Below are positions 17,244 through 24,601 of a stretch of DNA of 40,254 nucleotides, piece after piece. The stretch spans positions 1 to 40,254 of the forward strand of contig JAKVCF010000002.1 of NCBI GenBank assembly GCA_022447335.1, in the 5' to 3' direction. Both the position numbers and the translations under genes were made by a program. The first letter of the stretch is position 1. Every line of letters begins with the position of its first letter. The notes beneath the pieces were generated by a model. That model had not been told where the DNA came from and did no database searches. It was given only the letters and a program-made list of their open reading frames with translations. Source of the DNA: Planctomycetota bacterium (GTDB lineage Bacteria; Planctomycetota; UBA1135).

Positions 17244-18347
17244 CTACGCACCAACCGACTCGGATCCGGCCTGTTCCGCTTTCCAGGCCTGCACTTCCTC
17301 GTAAAGCGCGTCGACCATATCGGCTTCCGGCACGATACGCACCTGTTCGCCATTACGGTAGAGAATGCCCTTCCCACCGCCGCCAGCAATACCTATATCA
17401 GCCTCACTGGCTTCGCCTGGACCATTCACCACGCAACCAAGCACCGCTATCTTCACTGGCGCATTTTCACCTTCGAGCTTCTCGTCGAGATCGTTCATCA
17501 ACTTCTCAAGGTCGATTTCAATGCGCCCACAAGTTGGGCAAGAAATCAGCTCGGGACTAGTAACGCGCGCACCTGTGGCCTTCAAAATATCAAAGGCCAC
17601 CGGAATCTCGAGCACCGGATCTGAGGTCAACGAGACGCGAATGGTGTCGCCAATGCCATCAAAAAGCAGTGGCGCTAGGCCTGCCGCCGACTTGGTACTG
17701 CCATAGCCTGGTCGGCCAGCCTCGGTCACACCAAGGTGCAGCGGGATATCTGACTCCCCTGCAAACTTCCGGTTCGCGTCGATCACCGTGCGAGTATCGG
17801 TCGACTTCAGCGATACCACGAGGTTGTGAAAGCCCATTTCTTCGACCGTGGCGCAATGGCGCAAGGCCGACTCGACCATGGCATCCGGTGAGGGCCAACC
17901 ATACTTCTCGAGCAGGTCCTTCTCGACCGATCCTGAGTTGACACCAATGCGCATCGCAATGCCAGCCTGCTGCGCTTCCTTAACGACTTCGCGCACCCGG
18001 TCTAAGCTCCCAATATTTCCCGGGTTGAGGCGCACCTTGTCGACTCCAGCTTCGATCGCACGCAATGCCATGCGGTGCGTAAAGTGGATATCAGCGACCA
18101 GCGGGATCGGACAGTTCGCCCGGATATCTGGGAGGGCATCGGCAGCCCGGTCGTGGTTGACCGTGACGCGCACGATTTCACAACCAGCTTCAGCCAGCCG
18201 CTCGATCTGCTCGATCGTAGCTCGGGCATCAGCGGTTTCGGTACAGGTCATGGACTGCACACGAATCGGATGGCCGGAGCCAACCTTCAGATTGCCAATC
18301 GTGACCTCGCGAGTTTCGCGGCGAGACATCTCGATATTGTAGGTCAT
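17244..18347 (-). CDS. ispG: 4-hydroxy-3-methylbut-2-en-1-yl diphosphate synthase (GcpE)
   Basis: The penultimate enzyme of the MEP isoprenoid pathway, converting ME-cPP to HMBPP with a [4Fe-4S] cluster. About 367 residues in the short bacterial form. Family signatures: GHPIRVQSMT near the start, ADIHFTHRMAL, VRLNPGNIG, then the cluster Cys residues in ISCPTCGR and VLGCVVNGPGE. The frame is open to 18608 but the first 87 residues are not ispG-like and would run through the divergent gene; ATG at 18347 (MTYNIEMSRRETREV) fits. ATG at 18329 is an alternative. The downstream sulfatase gene follows after 10 nt. Its start codon shares a CATG with the divergent phosphoesterase gene. Confidence 0.94.
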   Translation of the reverse strand: MTYNIEMSRRETREVTIGNLKVGSGHPIRVQSMTCTETADARATIEQIERLAEAGCEIVRVTVNHDRAADALPDIRANCPIPLVADIHFTHRMALRAIEAGVDKVRLNPGNIGSLDRVREVVKEAQQAGIAMRIGVNSGSVEKDLLEKYGWPSPDAMVESALRHCATVEEMGFHNLVVSLKSTDTRTVIDANRKFAGESDIPLHLGVTEAGRPGYGSTKSAAGLAPLLFDGIGDTIRVSLTSDPVLEIPVAFDILKATGARVTSPELISCPTCGRIEIDLEKLMNDLDEKLEGENAPVKIAVLGCVVNGPGEASEADIGIAGGGGKGILYRNGEQVRIVPEADMVDALYEEVQAWKAEQAGSESVGA

Positions 18348-19239
18348 GCTTCGGCATAGCTCTCTCCTCACAGCCCTGATCATGGCGGCCTCCTGCTCGC
18401 TCTTCTCCTCCAGCGACTCAGCCGGCCCGCTCCGCCTCGCCCTGATAGCCGACTGCCAGTTCGCCGACGTCGAAGCGCGCGGCATACGCCTGTATCGCCA
18501 AGCCTCCACCAAGCTCCAGGAAGCCGTCGACACGCTGGCCCCACTCGCCCCGGACGCACTGGTCCACCTCGGCGACTTCATCGACAAGGACTGGGAATCT
18601 TTCGACATCGTGGCCCCGATCCTGGGTGCGATGCCCTGCCCGGTCTACCACGTACTCGGCAACCACGACTTCGAGGTCGCCGATGAGCACAAGCTCGCTG
18701 TGCCGCGTCGGCTAGGACTCGATGCCCGTTACGCTAGAGTTGACCTACCAGGAGGCTGGCGCTTACTGATTCTGGACGGCAACGACTTCAGCTACTCGGC
18801 TTGGCCAGAGGACCATCCGCGCGCAGAAGCCTCGCGCCGCTTCCACCGCGAGGTGAGCCCGGACTCGCCGCCTTGGAATGGTGGCATCGGACCCGAACAG
18901 ATGCAGTGGTTGCGCAATGAACTGCGATCTGCAGAAGATCACGGCACTTCGACCTTGGTCGCCTGCCACTTTCCTCTTTGGCCAGACGATGCTCACAACC
19001 TCTGGAATGCGGCGGAAGTCCGTGAACTTCTCTGCGATCACAGCTGCGTGAAGCTGTACTTAAGTGGGCACAACCACGCCGGCGCCTACGCCGAGCGCGA
19101 GGCCCTGCCTTTCCTAACACTGGAAGGCATGCTCGACACCGAGGAAAACGCTTTTGCTCTACTTGAGCTGCACGGCAACAACGCCAAGCTAACCGGTTGG
19201 GGCCGCGCAACTAGCCGAAAAATGCGGCTACGTGAATGA
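18346..19239 (+). CDS. ADPRM-type metallophosphoesterase, predicted lipoprotein
   Basis: A 297-residue calcineurin-like phosphoesterase. The metal-binding motifs are IADCQFAD (D36, Q38), LGDFID (D77), GNHDF (N106-H107), CHFPL and SGHNHAG. The Gln in the first motif and the RLYRQA segment after it match the Mn-dependent ADP-ribose/CDP-alcohol diphosphatase (ADPRM) group rather than general phosphatases. The N-terminus MLRHSSLLTALIMAASC looks like a lipoprotein signal with Cys17, so it would act outside the cytoplasm, unlike the cytosolic animal enzyme. Start and strand: the ATG at 18346 overlaps the divergent ispG start. Nucleotide-sugar or CDP-alcohol cleavage in the periplasm is an inference. 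Confidence 0.83.
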   Translation: MLRHSSLLTALIMAASCSLFSSSDSAGPLRLALIADCQFADVEARGIRLYRQASTKLQEAVDTLAPLAPDALVHLGDFIDKDWESFDIVAPILGAMPCPVYHVLGNHDFEVADEHKLAVPRRLGLDARYARVDLPGGWRLLILDGNDFSYSAWPEDHPRAEASRRFHREVSPDSPPWNGGIGPEQMQWLRNELRSAEDHGTSTLVACHFPLWPDDAHNLWNAAEVRELLCDHSCVKLYLSGHNHAGAYAEREALPFLTLEGMLDTEENAFALLELHGNNAKLTGWGRATSRKMRLRE

Positions 19240-19261
19240 GAGTGAATGAGAACCTGCGTAA

Positions 19262-20218
19262 TCAGGTGCGCAACGCTTCGTCGAAGTAGCTCTGCTCAAG
19301 CAAATAATCTTCGCGATAAGCCGTCGCAAGAAAGCGTAACAAGCGCGTCGGCGCCGCGAGTGTGGCCTCACCACTCCGATAGGAGCGAATGGACTCGCGC
19401 ACCTCTTCTTTTTCCGCCGAACGCAGTGAGTGCTTAAAGAATCCTGCCATGTGGTCGAGAACATTCTGGTGTGTGCCGCGAGTTGGGCGTTGGGCAATGC
19501 ACCGTAGGTATAAATCCTGATATTCCTCTGCAAATTTCTCCGCCTCCAGATCGGAGATCGAAGCGACAAGCTGACCGAGCGCGCGATACATCTCCACATT
19601 ATGTGCGAGCAAAAAAAACTTCTCACGCGTATGAAAGTCGACAACGTCTCCGCGCCTCCATAGCCCATCTTCGAACAGCAGTCGCAATCGTCGCACCGCA
19701 CGCACGCGGCCAAAAAAGTGTGCTTTCAGATGCGGGTCGTTGAGCCTCCCATCTTCTTCCAAGGGAAGCCAGGGCAAGCGCGCGCGCAAAGCTTCCGTGA
19801 AAAACCCGTCGCGTGAGCGATGAGTAGGTCCACCGTCTTTGTAGATCTTGACGCGCTCCATCCCGCAGCTGGGCGAACCTTTCGTAAGCACAAATCCGTG
19901 CAACCTCTCGTTGGCAAGCTCTTCAGCCTTCTCCTGTGCCCACGCCATCATGGCTTCGGTATGGTCCGCCCCCGAGTCCGTTTCGACTAGGCGGTCCCCC
20001 TGCTCGCTGGCGACAATGCGAATGGTCGGCCGCGGGGCGCCCATACCGATCCCCATCTCGGGGCAGACTGCAATCCAGTCAACGCGCTCGGTGAGCTCAC
20101 GCGTTAGAAGCCGGCTCTCCTTTGCCTGTGCGTTGTAGCGCACTGGGGCCCCAAGTAAGCACATTGAGACGCCAAGTCGGAGCGGGCGCTCCGAGATTGA
20201 TGGCAGCGGCCAGACCAT
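19262..20218 (-). CDS. DUF523-DUF1722 fusion (TudS-like, YbgA-like)
   Basis: A 318-residue two-domain protein. Residues 12-155 are DUF523 with its three conserved cysteines: C20 in SMCLLGAPVRYN, C52 in VCPEMGIGMGAPRPTI, C118 in KGSPSCG. In the TudS thiouracil desulfurase these ligate a [4Fe-4S] cluster, so a thio-base desulfurase activity is possible. Residues 190-310 are DUF1722 (FFGRVRAVRRL, DFHTREKFFLLAH), function unknown. The same fusion sits beside photolyase genes in many bacteria, in singlet-oxygen regulons among others. It follows the CarH-like gene after 9 nt, so both are on one transcript. Confidence 0.88.
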   Translation of the reverse strand: MVWPLPSISERPLRLGVSMCLLGAPVRYNAQAKESRLLTRELTERVDWIAVCPEMGIGMGAPRPTIRIVASEQGDRLVETDSGADHTEAMMAWAQEKAEELANERLHGFVLTKGSPSCGMERVKIYKDGGPTHRSRDGFFTEALRARLPWLPLEEDGRLNDPHLKAHFFGRVRAVRRLRLLFEDGLWRRGDVVDFHTREKFFLLAHNVEMYRALGQLVASISDLEAEKFAEEYQDLYLRCIAQRPTRGTHQNVLDHMAGFFKHSLRSAEKEEVRESIRSYRSGEATLAAPTRLLRFLATAYREDYLLEQSYFDEALRT

Positions 20219-20227
20219 CAGATCAAC

Positions 20228-21169
20228 TTAATCCTGCTGATCAAATGGCCTTATTCCGTATTCGGACTGCATCCATAACTCGAGCTCCGCCAAGGTCGGC
20301 AAGTACACCACATCCCGCACGCCGCGGCGAGCGCGCCGTGCCCCACTCCCTCCGATCAGCAAAGTGGTCTTTGGATGCAGCTCGCGGCGGAGTGAAGAGA
20401 TAACGCGATCGGTCGCCGGACCGCCCGACGCAGTCGACACACTGATCGCGACTGGTGACCGCGGCACCTCTTTCGAAACGCGCACAATTTCATCAACCGG
20501 GAGGTCCACGCCCAGCAACACCGGCTCTCGCTCATACAACGCGACCAATAAGGCCACCAGCTGCAGCCCCAGCCCATGTCGCTCACCGGCTAGAGTCGCA
20601 AGAATGACGCGATCCGATTCAGCAATATTGCGATCAGTCGCACTAACCTGCCCGCGGAATCCACGCAGTAAATCCTGTAGCACTTCGGTGAGTTGGTGCT
20701 CCTGCGCAATGGTCAATCGATCTTCTTGCCATGCACGTCCGACTTCGTGAATGAGGGGCACGACCGCATCAAAAATGGTGGTGCGCGCACCGCGGTTATG
20801 CCAGCAACGCTTCAGTTCTTCAGCTAGCGAAACGCTATCGCTGGCATAGACCATGTCCATCAGCTGGCCTACTAGCGGCCCCAAGTCGGATCCGGGCTGA
20901 CGCTGGGTGAGCTGCTCGAGCTCTTCACCTTCCAGTTTGAGCACCTTCCCCGGGCGATGGCCGTTCGCAAGAGCCTCGGCCACGCAACGCAGCCAAACCA
21001 CCTGCTCCTGGGTATAGCGCCGGTGACCTGATGCCAAGCGCACCGCCTGCGGCTTACCGTAGCGGCGCTCCCAAACACGAATTGTGTGAGGCGATAAACC
21101 AGTGGTCTCACCTACCTCCCCAATGGAAAAAAGGCTCCCGGGATCCATGTTTGCCCCTGAATCGACCAT
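20228..21169 (-). CDS. CarH-type B12-dependent photoreceptor / MerR-family repressor
   Basis: A 313-residue transcription factor. Residues 14-75 are a MerR DNA-binding domain (FSIGEVGETTGLSPHTIRVWERRYG, wing with GHRRY). The C-terminal part is a Met-synthase-like cobalamin-binding unit: the helical cap has W147-x9-E157-H158, the exact spacing that defines light-sensing CarH proteins, and the Rossmann domain has ExHxxG (E196, H198, G201) for the lower axial ligand, then SVSTASGG and LLIGGSG. CarH in Thermus and Myxococcus binds adenosylcobalamin, blocks transcription in the dark as a tetramer and falls apart in light. Residue 148 is Gln where Thermus CarH has His132. Divergent from the photolyase; ATG at 21148 is an alternative start. 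Confidence 0.9.
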   Translation of the reverse strand: MVDSGANMDPGSLFSIGEVGETTGLSPHTIRVWERRYGKPQAVRLASGHRRYTQEQVVWLRCVAEALANGHRPGKVLKLEGEELEQLTQRQPGSDLGPLVGQLMDMVYASDSVSLAEELKRCWHNRGARTTIFDAVVPLIHEVGRAWQEDRLTIAQEHQLTEVLQDLLRGFRGQVSATDRNIAESDRVILATLAGERHGLGLQLVALLVALYEREPVLLGVDLPVDEIVRVSKEVPRSPVAISVSTASGGPATDRVISSLRRELHPKTTLLIGGSGARRARRGVRDVVYLPTLAELELWMQSEYGIRPFDQQD

Positions 21170-21193
21170 ATGACTAGATTATAACCTCAACAG
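21149..21193. promoter_or_regulatory. Divergent carH/photolyase control region with overlapping -10 elements
   Basis: Only 24-45 nt separate the two divergent starts. TATAAC at 21180-21185 on the plus strand and a perfect TATAAT on the minus strand at 21183-21178 overlap each other. No good -35 is present for either. If both are used, one bound CarH oligomer could block both directions, and the mRNAs would be nearly leaderless. A CATATG palindrome covers the upstream merR start codon. This is inferred from sequence shape, not measured. Confidence 0.4.
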
Positions 21194-22690
21194 ATGCCAG
21201 CCCCATGCGAACTTCGCCGGCGGGTCCTGTGCGACCTCCCACCACACCCTGAGAGCCAATACATCCTGTACTGGCTGACGGCAACGCGCCGACTGGAACG
21301 AAACCACGCTCTGGACCAGGCCCTTGATTGGTGCACGAAGCTAAATAAGCCATTAGTAATCCTGGAATCACTGCGCAGCGACTACCGCTGGTCATGCCCC
21401 CGCCACCACCGCGTCCTACTTGACGCAATGGCCGAGCACATCGCCGCGATTGATCCGTGCAAGATCCGCTACTACCCCTATGTAGAACACGAAGCCGGTG
21501 CAGGCAAGGGACTACTCGCGGCAATGGCTCAGGATGCTGCAGTGGTCGTCACTGACCGCCATCCGGGTTTCCATTTTCCAGCCATGCTAGAAGCTGCGCG
21601 CAAGCAGCTGAAGGTGCGCTTCGAGGTAGTCGAAAGTGTCGGCCTACTACCACTCGATGTCGCGCCCGGCCCCCTGCCTAGTGCTTATGTCCTACGCCGC
21701 CGCATGCAAAAGAACCTAGCGAACTGGCTGGGGCGTACCGCTGCAGATGACCCCCTCACGGCCTATACCTGGGGGCGCGCCAAAATCCGTCCGCAGATTG
21801 AAGCTCGTTGGCCGGAAGCTACTACAGAAGAGCTCGCACCCGCCATGCGGCTCGAATCGAAGATCCCGCTCGCATACGAAGTACCCGTTACTAACTGGTG
21901 CGGCGGCACCCGACCAGCGCGGGCCTTACTCGACCGCTTCATCGAGGAGCAACTGCCCCGTTACGGAGAGCGCCGAATGGAAGCAACTCCAACAAGTGGG
22001 CTTTCAATGGCCTTGCATTACGGTTTCCTCTGCCCGTCGACAATACTCGACGCCACGCTAGCTTCCAGTGACACCAGCCGCGCCCATATCCTTCCTGAAC
22101 TGGCCAAGCGAGCCAATCTTTCACGTGGATCCCGCGCAGGCTGGTGGGGACTATCGGAGCAGGTTGAAACCTTCCTCGATCAACTCGTAACTTGGCGCGA
22201 ATTAGGTCATCGATTCGCCGACCAAAACCCTGACTGTGAGCGCTATGGGAGCCAACCAAGCTGGGCTGTAGCTACTCTCGATTCACACCGTGCGGACGCG
22301 CGCGAGTTCGCGTACACACGTGAGCAGTTTGAGCAGGCCCGCACCCATGACCCACTTTGGAATGCCGCACAACGCTGCCTTGTCCGTGAGGGTTGGATGC
22401 CCAACTATTTACGCATGCTCTGGGGCAAGAATCTGCTGACCTGGAGTCAGGATCCCGAAGAGGCTTGGGAACTCCTCTTCCATCTCAATAACCTCTATGC
22501 CTTAGACGGCCGCGATCCCAACTCCATGCGCGGGATTACCTGGGTCTTTGGCCGCTTCGACCGCCCTTTCGGCCCCGAGCGCCCCGTCACTGGCAAGCTG
22601 CGCCCGATGAGTTCAGTGAACACCAAGCGGAAAATGGCTCTGGGCGAATTTTTAGACCGTTTTAACAAAGTTGAGCGCCTGTTTAGCTAG
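21194..22690 (+). CDS. Class II-type DNA photolyase
   Basis: A 498-residue flavoprotein predicted to repair cyclobutane pyrimidine dimers in light. N-terminal alpha/beta antenna domain (about 20-150), then the FAD-binding helical domain. Class II signatures: WRELGHRFADQNPDCERY, a DxR...THDPLWNAAQ block at about residues 365-395, NYLRMLWGKNLLTW, and LDGRDPNSMRGITWVFGRFDRP. The usual class II MHGYLRMYWAKKILEW reads MPNYLRMLWGKNLLTW, so it is a diverged member and repair specificity (CPD or 6-4) cannot be fixed by eye. It heads the rightward operon, controlled from the spacer shared with the CarH-like gene; 61 nt follow before DUF1295. Confidence 0.87.
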   Translation: MPAPCELRRRVLCDLPPHPESQYILYWLTATRRLERNHALDQALDWCTKLNKPLVILESLRSDYRWSCPRHHRVLLDAMAEHIAAIDPCKIRYYPYVEHEAGAGKGLLAAMAQDAAVVVTDRHPGFHFPAMLEAARKQLKVRFEVVESVGLLPLDVAPGPLPSAYVLRRRMQKNLANWLGRTAADDPLTAYTWGRAKIRPQIEARWPEATTEELAPAMRLESKIPLAYEVPVTNWCGGTRPARALLDRFIEEQLPRYGERRMEATPTSGLSMALHYGFLCPSTILDATLASSDTSRAHILPELAKRANLSRGSRAGWWGLSEQVETFLDQLVTWRELGHRFADQNPDCERYGSQPSWAVATLDSHRADAREFAYTREQFEQARTHDPLWNAAQRCLVREGWMPNYLRMLWGKNLLTWSQDPEEAWELLFHLNNLYALDGRDPNSMRGITWVFGRFDRPFGPERPVTGKLRPMSSVNTKRKMALGEFLDRFNKVERLFS

Positions 22691-22719
22691 GCGACGATTT
22701 GCGTGATATTGACTCTGCC

Positions 22720-22746
22720 CCTAAATTCGCTGCCCCAAAATTTAGG
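22720..22746. repeat. Inverted repeat between photolyase and DUF1295 genes
   Basis: CCTAAATT (22720-22727) and AATTTAGG (22739-22746), a perfect 8-bp inverted repeat with an 11-nt spacer. It ends 5 nt before the DUF1295 ATG at 22752. TTGACT at 22709-22714 resembles a -35 but no -10 fits. It may be an operator for an internal promoter or an RNA hairpin that tunes the following seven genes relative to the photolyase. No T run, so not a simple terminator. Confidence 0.45.
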
Positions 22747-22751
22747 CAACT

Positions 22752-23573
22752 ATGAAACTCTCGTTTCTACCTCACAGCGTCCCAATCGTAGCCATGCCAT
22801 GGGAACACTATTTCTGGGCAGGCGCGCTGCTCGCCATCGGATTCGCGCTTCTATGGGGCGGCCTTGGCCGCGCCGGGCGCAGCGGTTGGGCGGACTTCGC
22901 CTGGGCCGTTGCAATCGGCGTGAGCGCCGCAGTCTTAGCGGAGTTGGGAAATGGCTGGGCCTACCGGAAAGTCGTGGTGGCAGCACTTGCTCTTGTCTGG
23001 GCAAGTCGACTAGCAGTTCACCTTGGCAAGCGCCTCGCTCATGAAGGAGAAGACGGCCGATATCTGGCGATGGCCGCTCGGCTTGGCGCCAGTTATCGCA
23101 CCTTCATGCTGGGATTCTTTCTCCTACAGGCTTTCATGGCTTGGGTATTCACTCTGCCCTTCTTCGTGCTGGCTCAAGATCCCACCGAAAACTTTCGAGC
23201 CATAGAGCTGCTCGGCCTTGGCCTTTGGCTGATAAGCCTCGCTGGCAACAACCTGGCAGACCGTCAGCTAGTTGCTTGGAAAGCCGACCCAGCAAACCAA
23301 GGCAAAACCTGCCGCAGTGGACTGTGGGCTTGGTCGCGTCACCCTAACTACTTTTTTGAGTGGTTAATCTGGTGCGCATACCCAGTCATGGCCATTGGCA
23401 CCGACGGCCTCATCTGGGCCGCTGGCGTCGCTGCCTTCATGTTCATAATGGTGCGCTTCGTCTCAGGCGTGCCCTTCACCGAGCAGCAGGCAGTGCGCAG
23501 TCGCGGTGACGACTATCGACGCTATCAGGAAAGCGTCTCGCCATTCTTCCCTCTCCCCCCCAAATCTTCCTGA
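22752..23573 (+). CDS. DUF1295 membrane protein (steroid 5-alpha-reductase-like)
   Basis: A 273-residue polytopic membrane protein with about six helices. The family signature is near the C-terminal half: DRQLVAWKADPANQGKTC, then SGLWAWSRHPNYFFEWLIW, the NADPH-binding region shared with steroid 5-alpha reductases and isoprenylcysteine methyltransferases. DUF1295 proteins accompany CFA-type methyltransferases in many bacteria and may reduce an unsaturated lipid intermediate. ATG at 22794 is an alternative start that would leave room for the inverted repeat upstream. Its stop overlaps the next start (TGATG). Confidence 0.88.
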   Translation: MKLSFLPHSVPIVAMPWEHYFWAGALLAIGFALLWGGLGRAGRSGWADFAWAVAIGVSAAVLAELGNGWAYRKVVVAALALVWASRLAVHLGKRLAHEGEDGRYLAMAARLGASYRTFMLGFFLLQAFMAWVFTLPFFVLAQDPTENFRAIELLGLGLWLISLAGNNLADRQLVAWKADPANQGKTCRSGLWAWSRHPNYFFEWLIWCAYPVMAIGTDGLIWAAGVAAFMFIMVRFVSGVPFTEQQAVRSRGDDYRRYQESVSPFFPLPPKSS

Positions 23574-24601
23574 TGAGTACTCCGATCCAACTGGCTGAGC
23601 GCGGTCTGGTCCCTGAGTTTGCAATCCGCTGGGGCATTCGTCGCTTATTGCGCGACCGAATCCGCGAAGAAACCGCCCGCCTCTCGTCCGGCCGCGAACT
23701 CGCGCTGCAGAACTGGGTTGAGCAAATGCGTAGCAGCCAAGTGGCGCTGCACACGGGCGCAGCAAACGAACAGCACTACGAGGTCCCGCCGGACTTCTTC
23801 GAAGAATGCTTGGGCGGGCATCTTAAATACAGCTCGTGCTACTACACCACAGGGCACGAGTCGCTTACGGAGGCTGAGGCGGCCATGCTCGCGCTGACCA
23901 GTGAGCGCGCCCGTCTAGCAAACGGGCTCGACATACTTGAACTAGGCTGTGGTTGGGGATCGCTGTCTCTATGGATGGCCAAACACTACCCAATGAGCCG
24001 AATCACCTCGGTGTCAAATTCTGCCCCACAGCGCGAATTCATCGCAGCGCGCGCAGCTGAACGCGGCCTGACCAACCTCCAAGTCATCACTGCCGATGCG
24101 AATACATTCGAACCAGACAGTACATACGATCGCATTGTGTCCGTGGAAATGTTCGAGCACATGCGCAACTGGGAACAGCTGCTTGGCCGTGCATATGGCT
24201 GGTTGCGCGCTGGAGGGAAGATGTTCCTCCACGTCTTTTCACATAAGAGCTACTGCTATCCATTCGAGGTAGAGGGTGATAACAACTGGATGGGGCGGTC
24301 CTTCTTCACCGGGGGCATGATGCCTAGCCACGATCTGCTAGACCACCTCGACATCCCCTTTGAGCTCGAAGAGCGATGGGAAATCAATGGTCGCCACTAT
24401 GCGCAGACCTCGGAACACTGGCTCGAAAATCTGAACAACTGCCGCACAAAGCTGATGCCAGTGCTCGCAAACACCTACGGGCCAGAAAATGCCAAGCGAT
24501 GGTTTCACCGCTGGCGCATATTCTTCCTCGCTTGCGCCGAACTATTCGCTTATGACCAGGGCAATGCTTGGCAAGTGACACATCATCTTCTGAAAAAATG
24601 A
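23573..24601 (+). CDS. CFA-like SAM-dependent methyltransferase
   Basis: A 342-residue class I methyltransferase related to cyclopropane fatty acid synthases and plant coclaurine N-methyltransferases. The entry region reads ANEQHYEVPPDFFEECLG (64-81) and YSSCYY, the SAM-binding loop is ILELGCGWGS (121-130), then VSVEMFEHM and FFTGGMMPS. It lacks the long N-terminal domain of true Cfa and its motifs differ (EMFEHM where Cfa has EMIEAIG), so it probably methylates a different acyl position or substrate than the Cfa encoded three genes on. One-base overlap with DUF1295 and 4-nt overlap with the desaturase. Confidence 0.87.
   Translation: MSTPIQLAERGLVPEFAIRWGIRRLLRDRIREETARLSSGRELALQNWVEQMRSSQVALHTGAANEQHYEVPPDFFEECLGGHLKYSSCYYTTGHESLTEAEAAMLALTSERARLANGLDILELGCGWGSLSLWMAKHYPMSRITSVSNSAPQREFIAARAAERGLTNLQVITADANTFEPDSTYDRIVSVEMFEHMRNWEQLLGRAYGWLRAGGKMFLHVFSHKSYCYPFEVEGDNNWMGRSFFTGGMMPSHDLLDHLDIPFELEERWEINGRHYAQTSEHWLENLNNCRTKLMPVLANTYGPENAKRWFHRWRIFFLACAELFAYDQGNAWQVTHHLLKK

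Noticed and set aside
18348..18608. 87-residue N-terminal extension of IspG
   Set aside because: It does not match the IspG family and would run antisense through the phosphoesterase signal and first metal motif.
19252..19267. ACCTG-N6-CAGGT hairpin between the convergent phosphoesterase and DUF523 genes
   Set aside because: A 5-bp stem without a T run is too weak to call a terminator.
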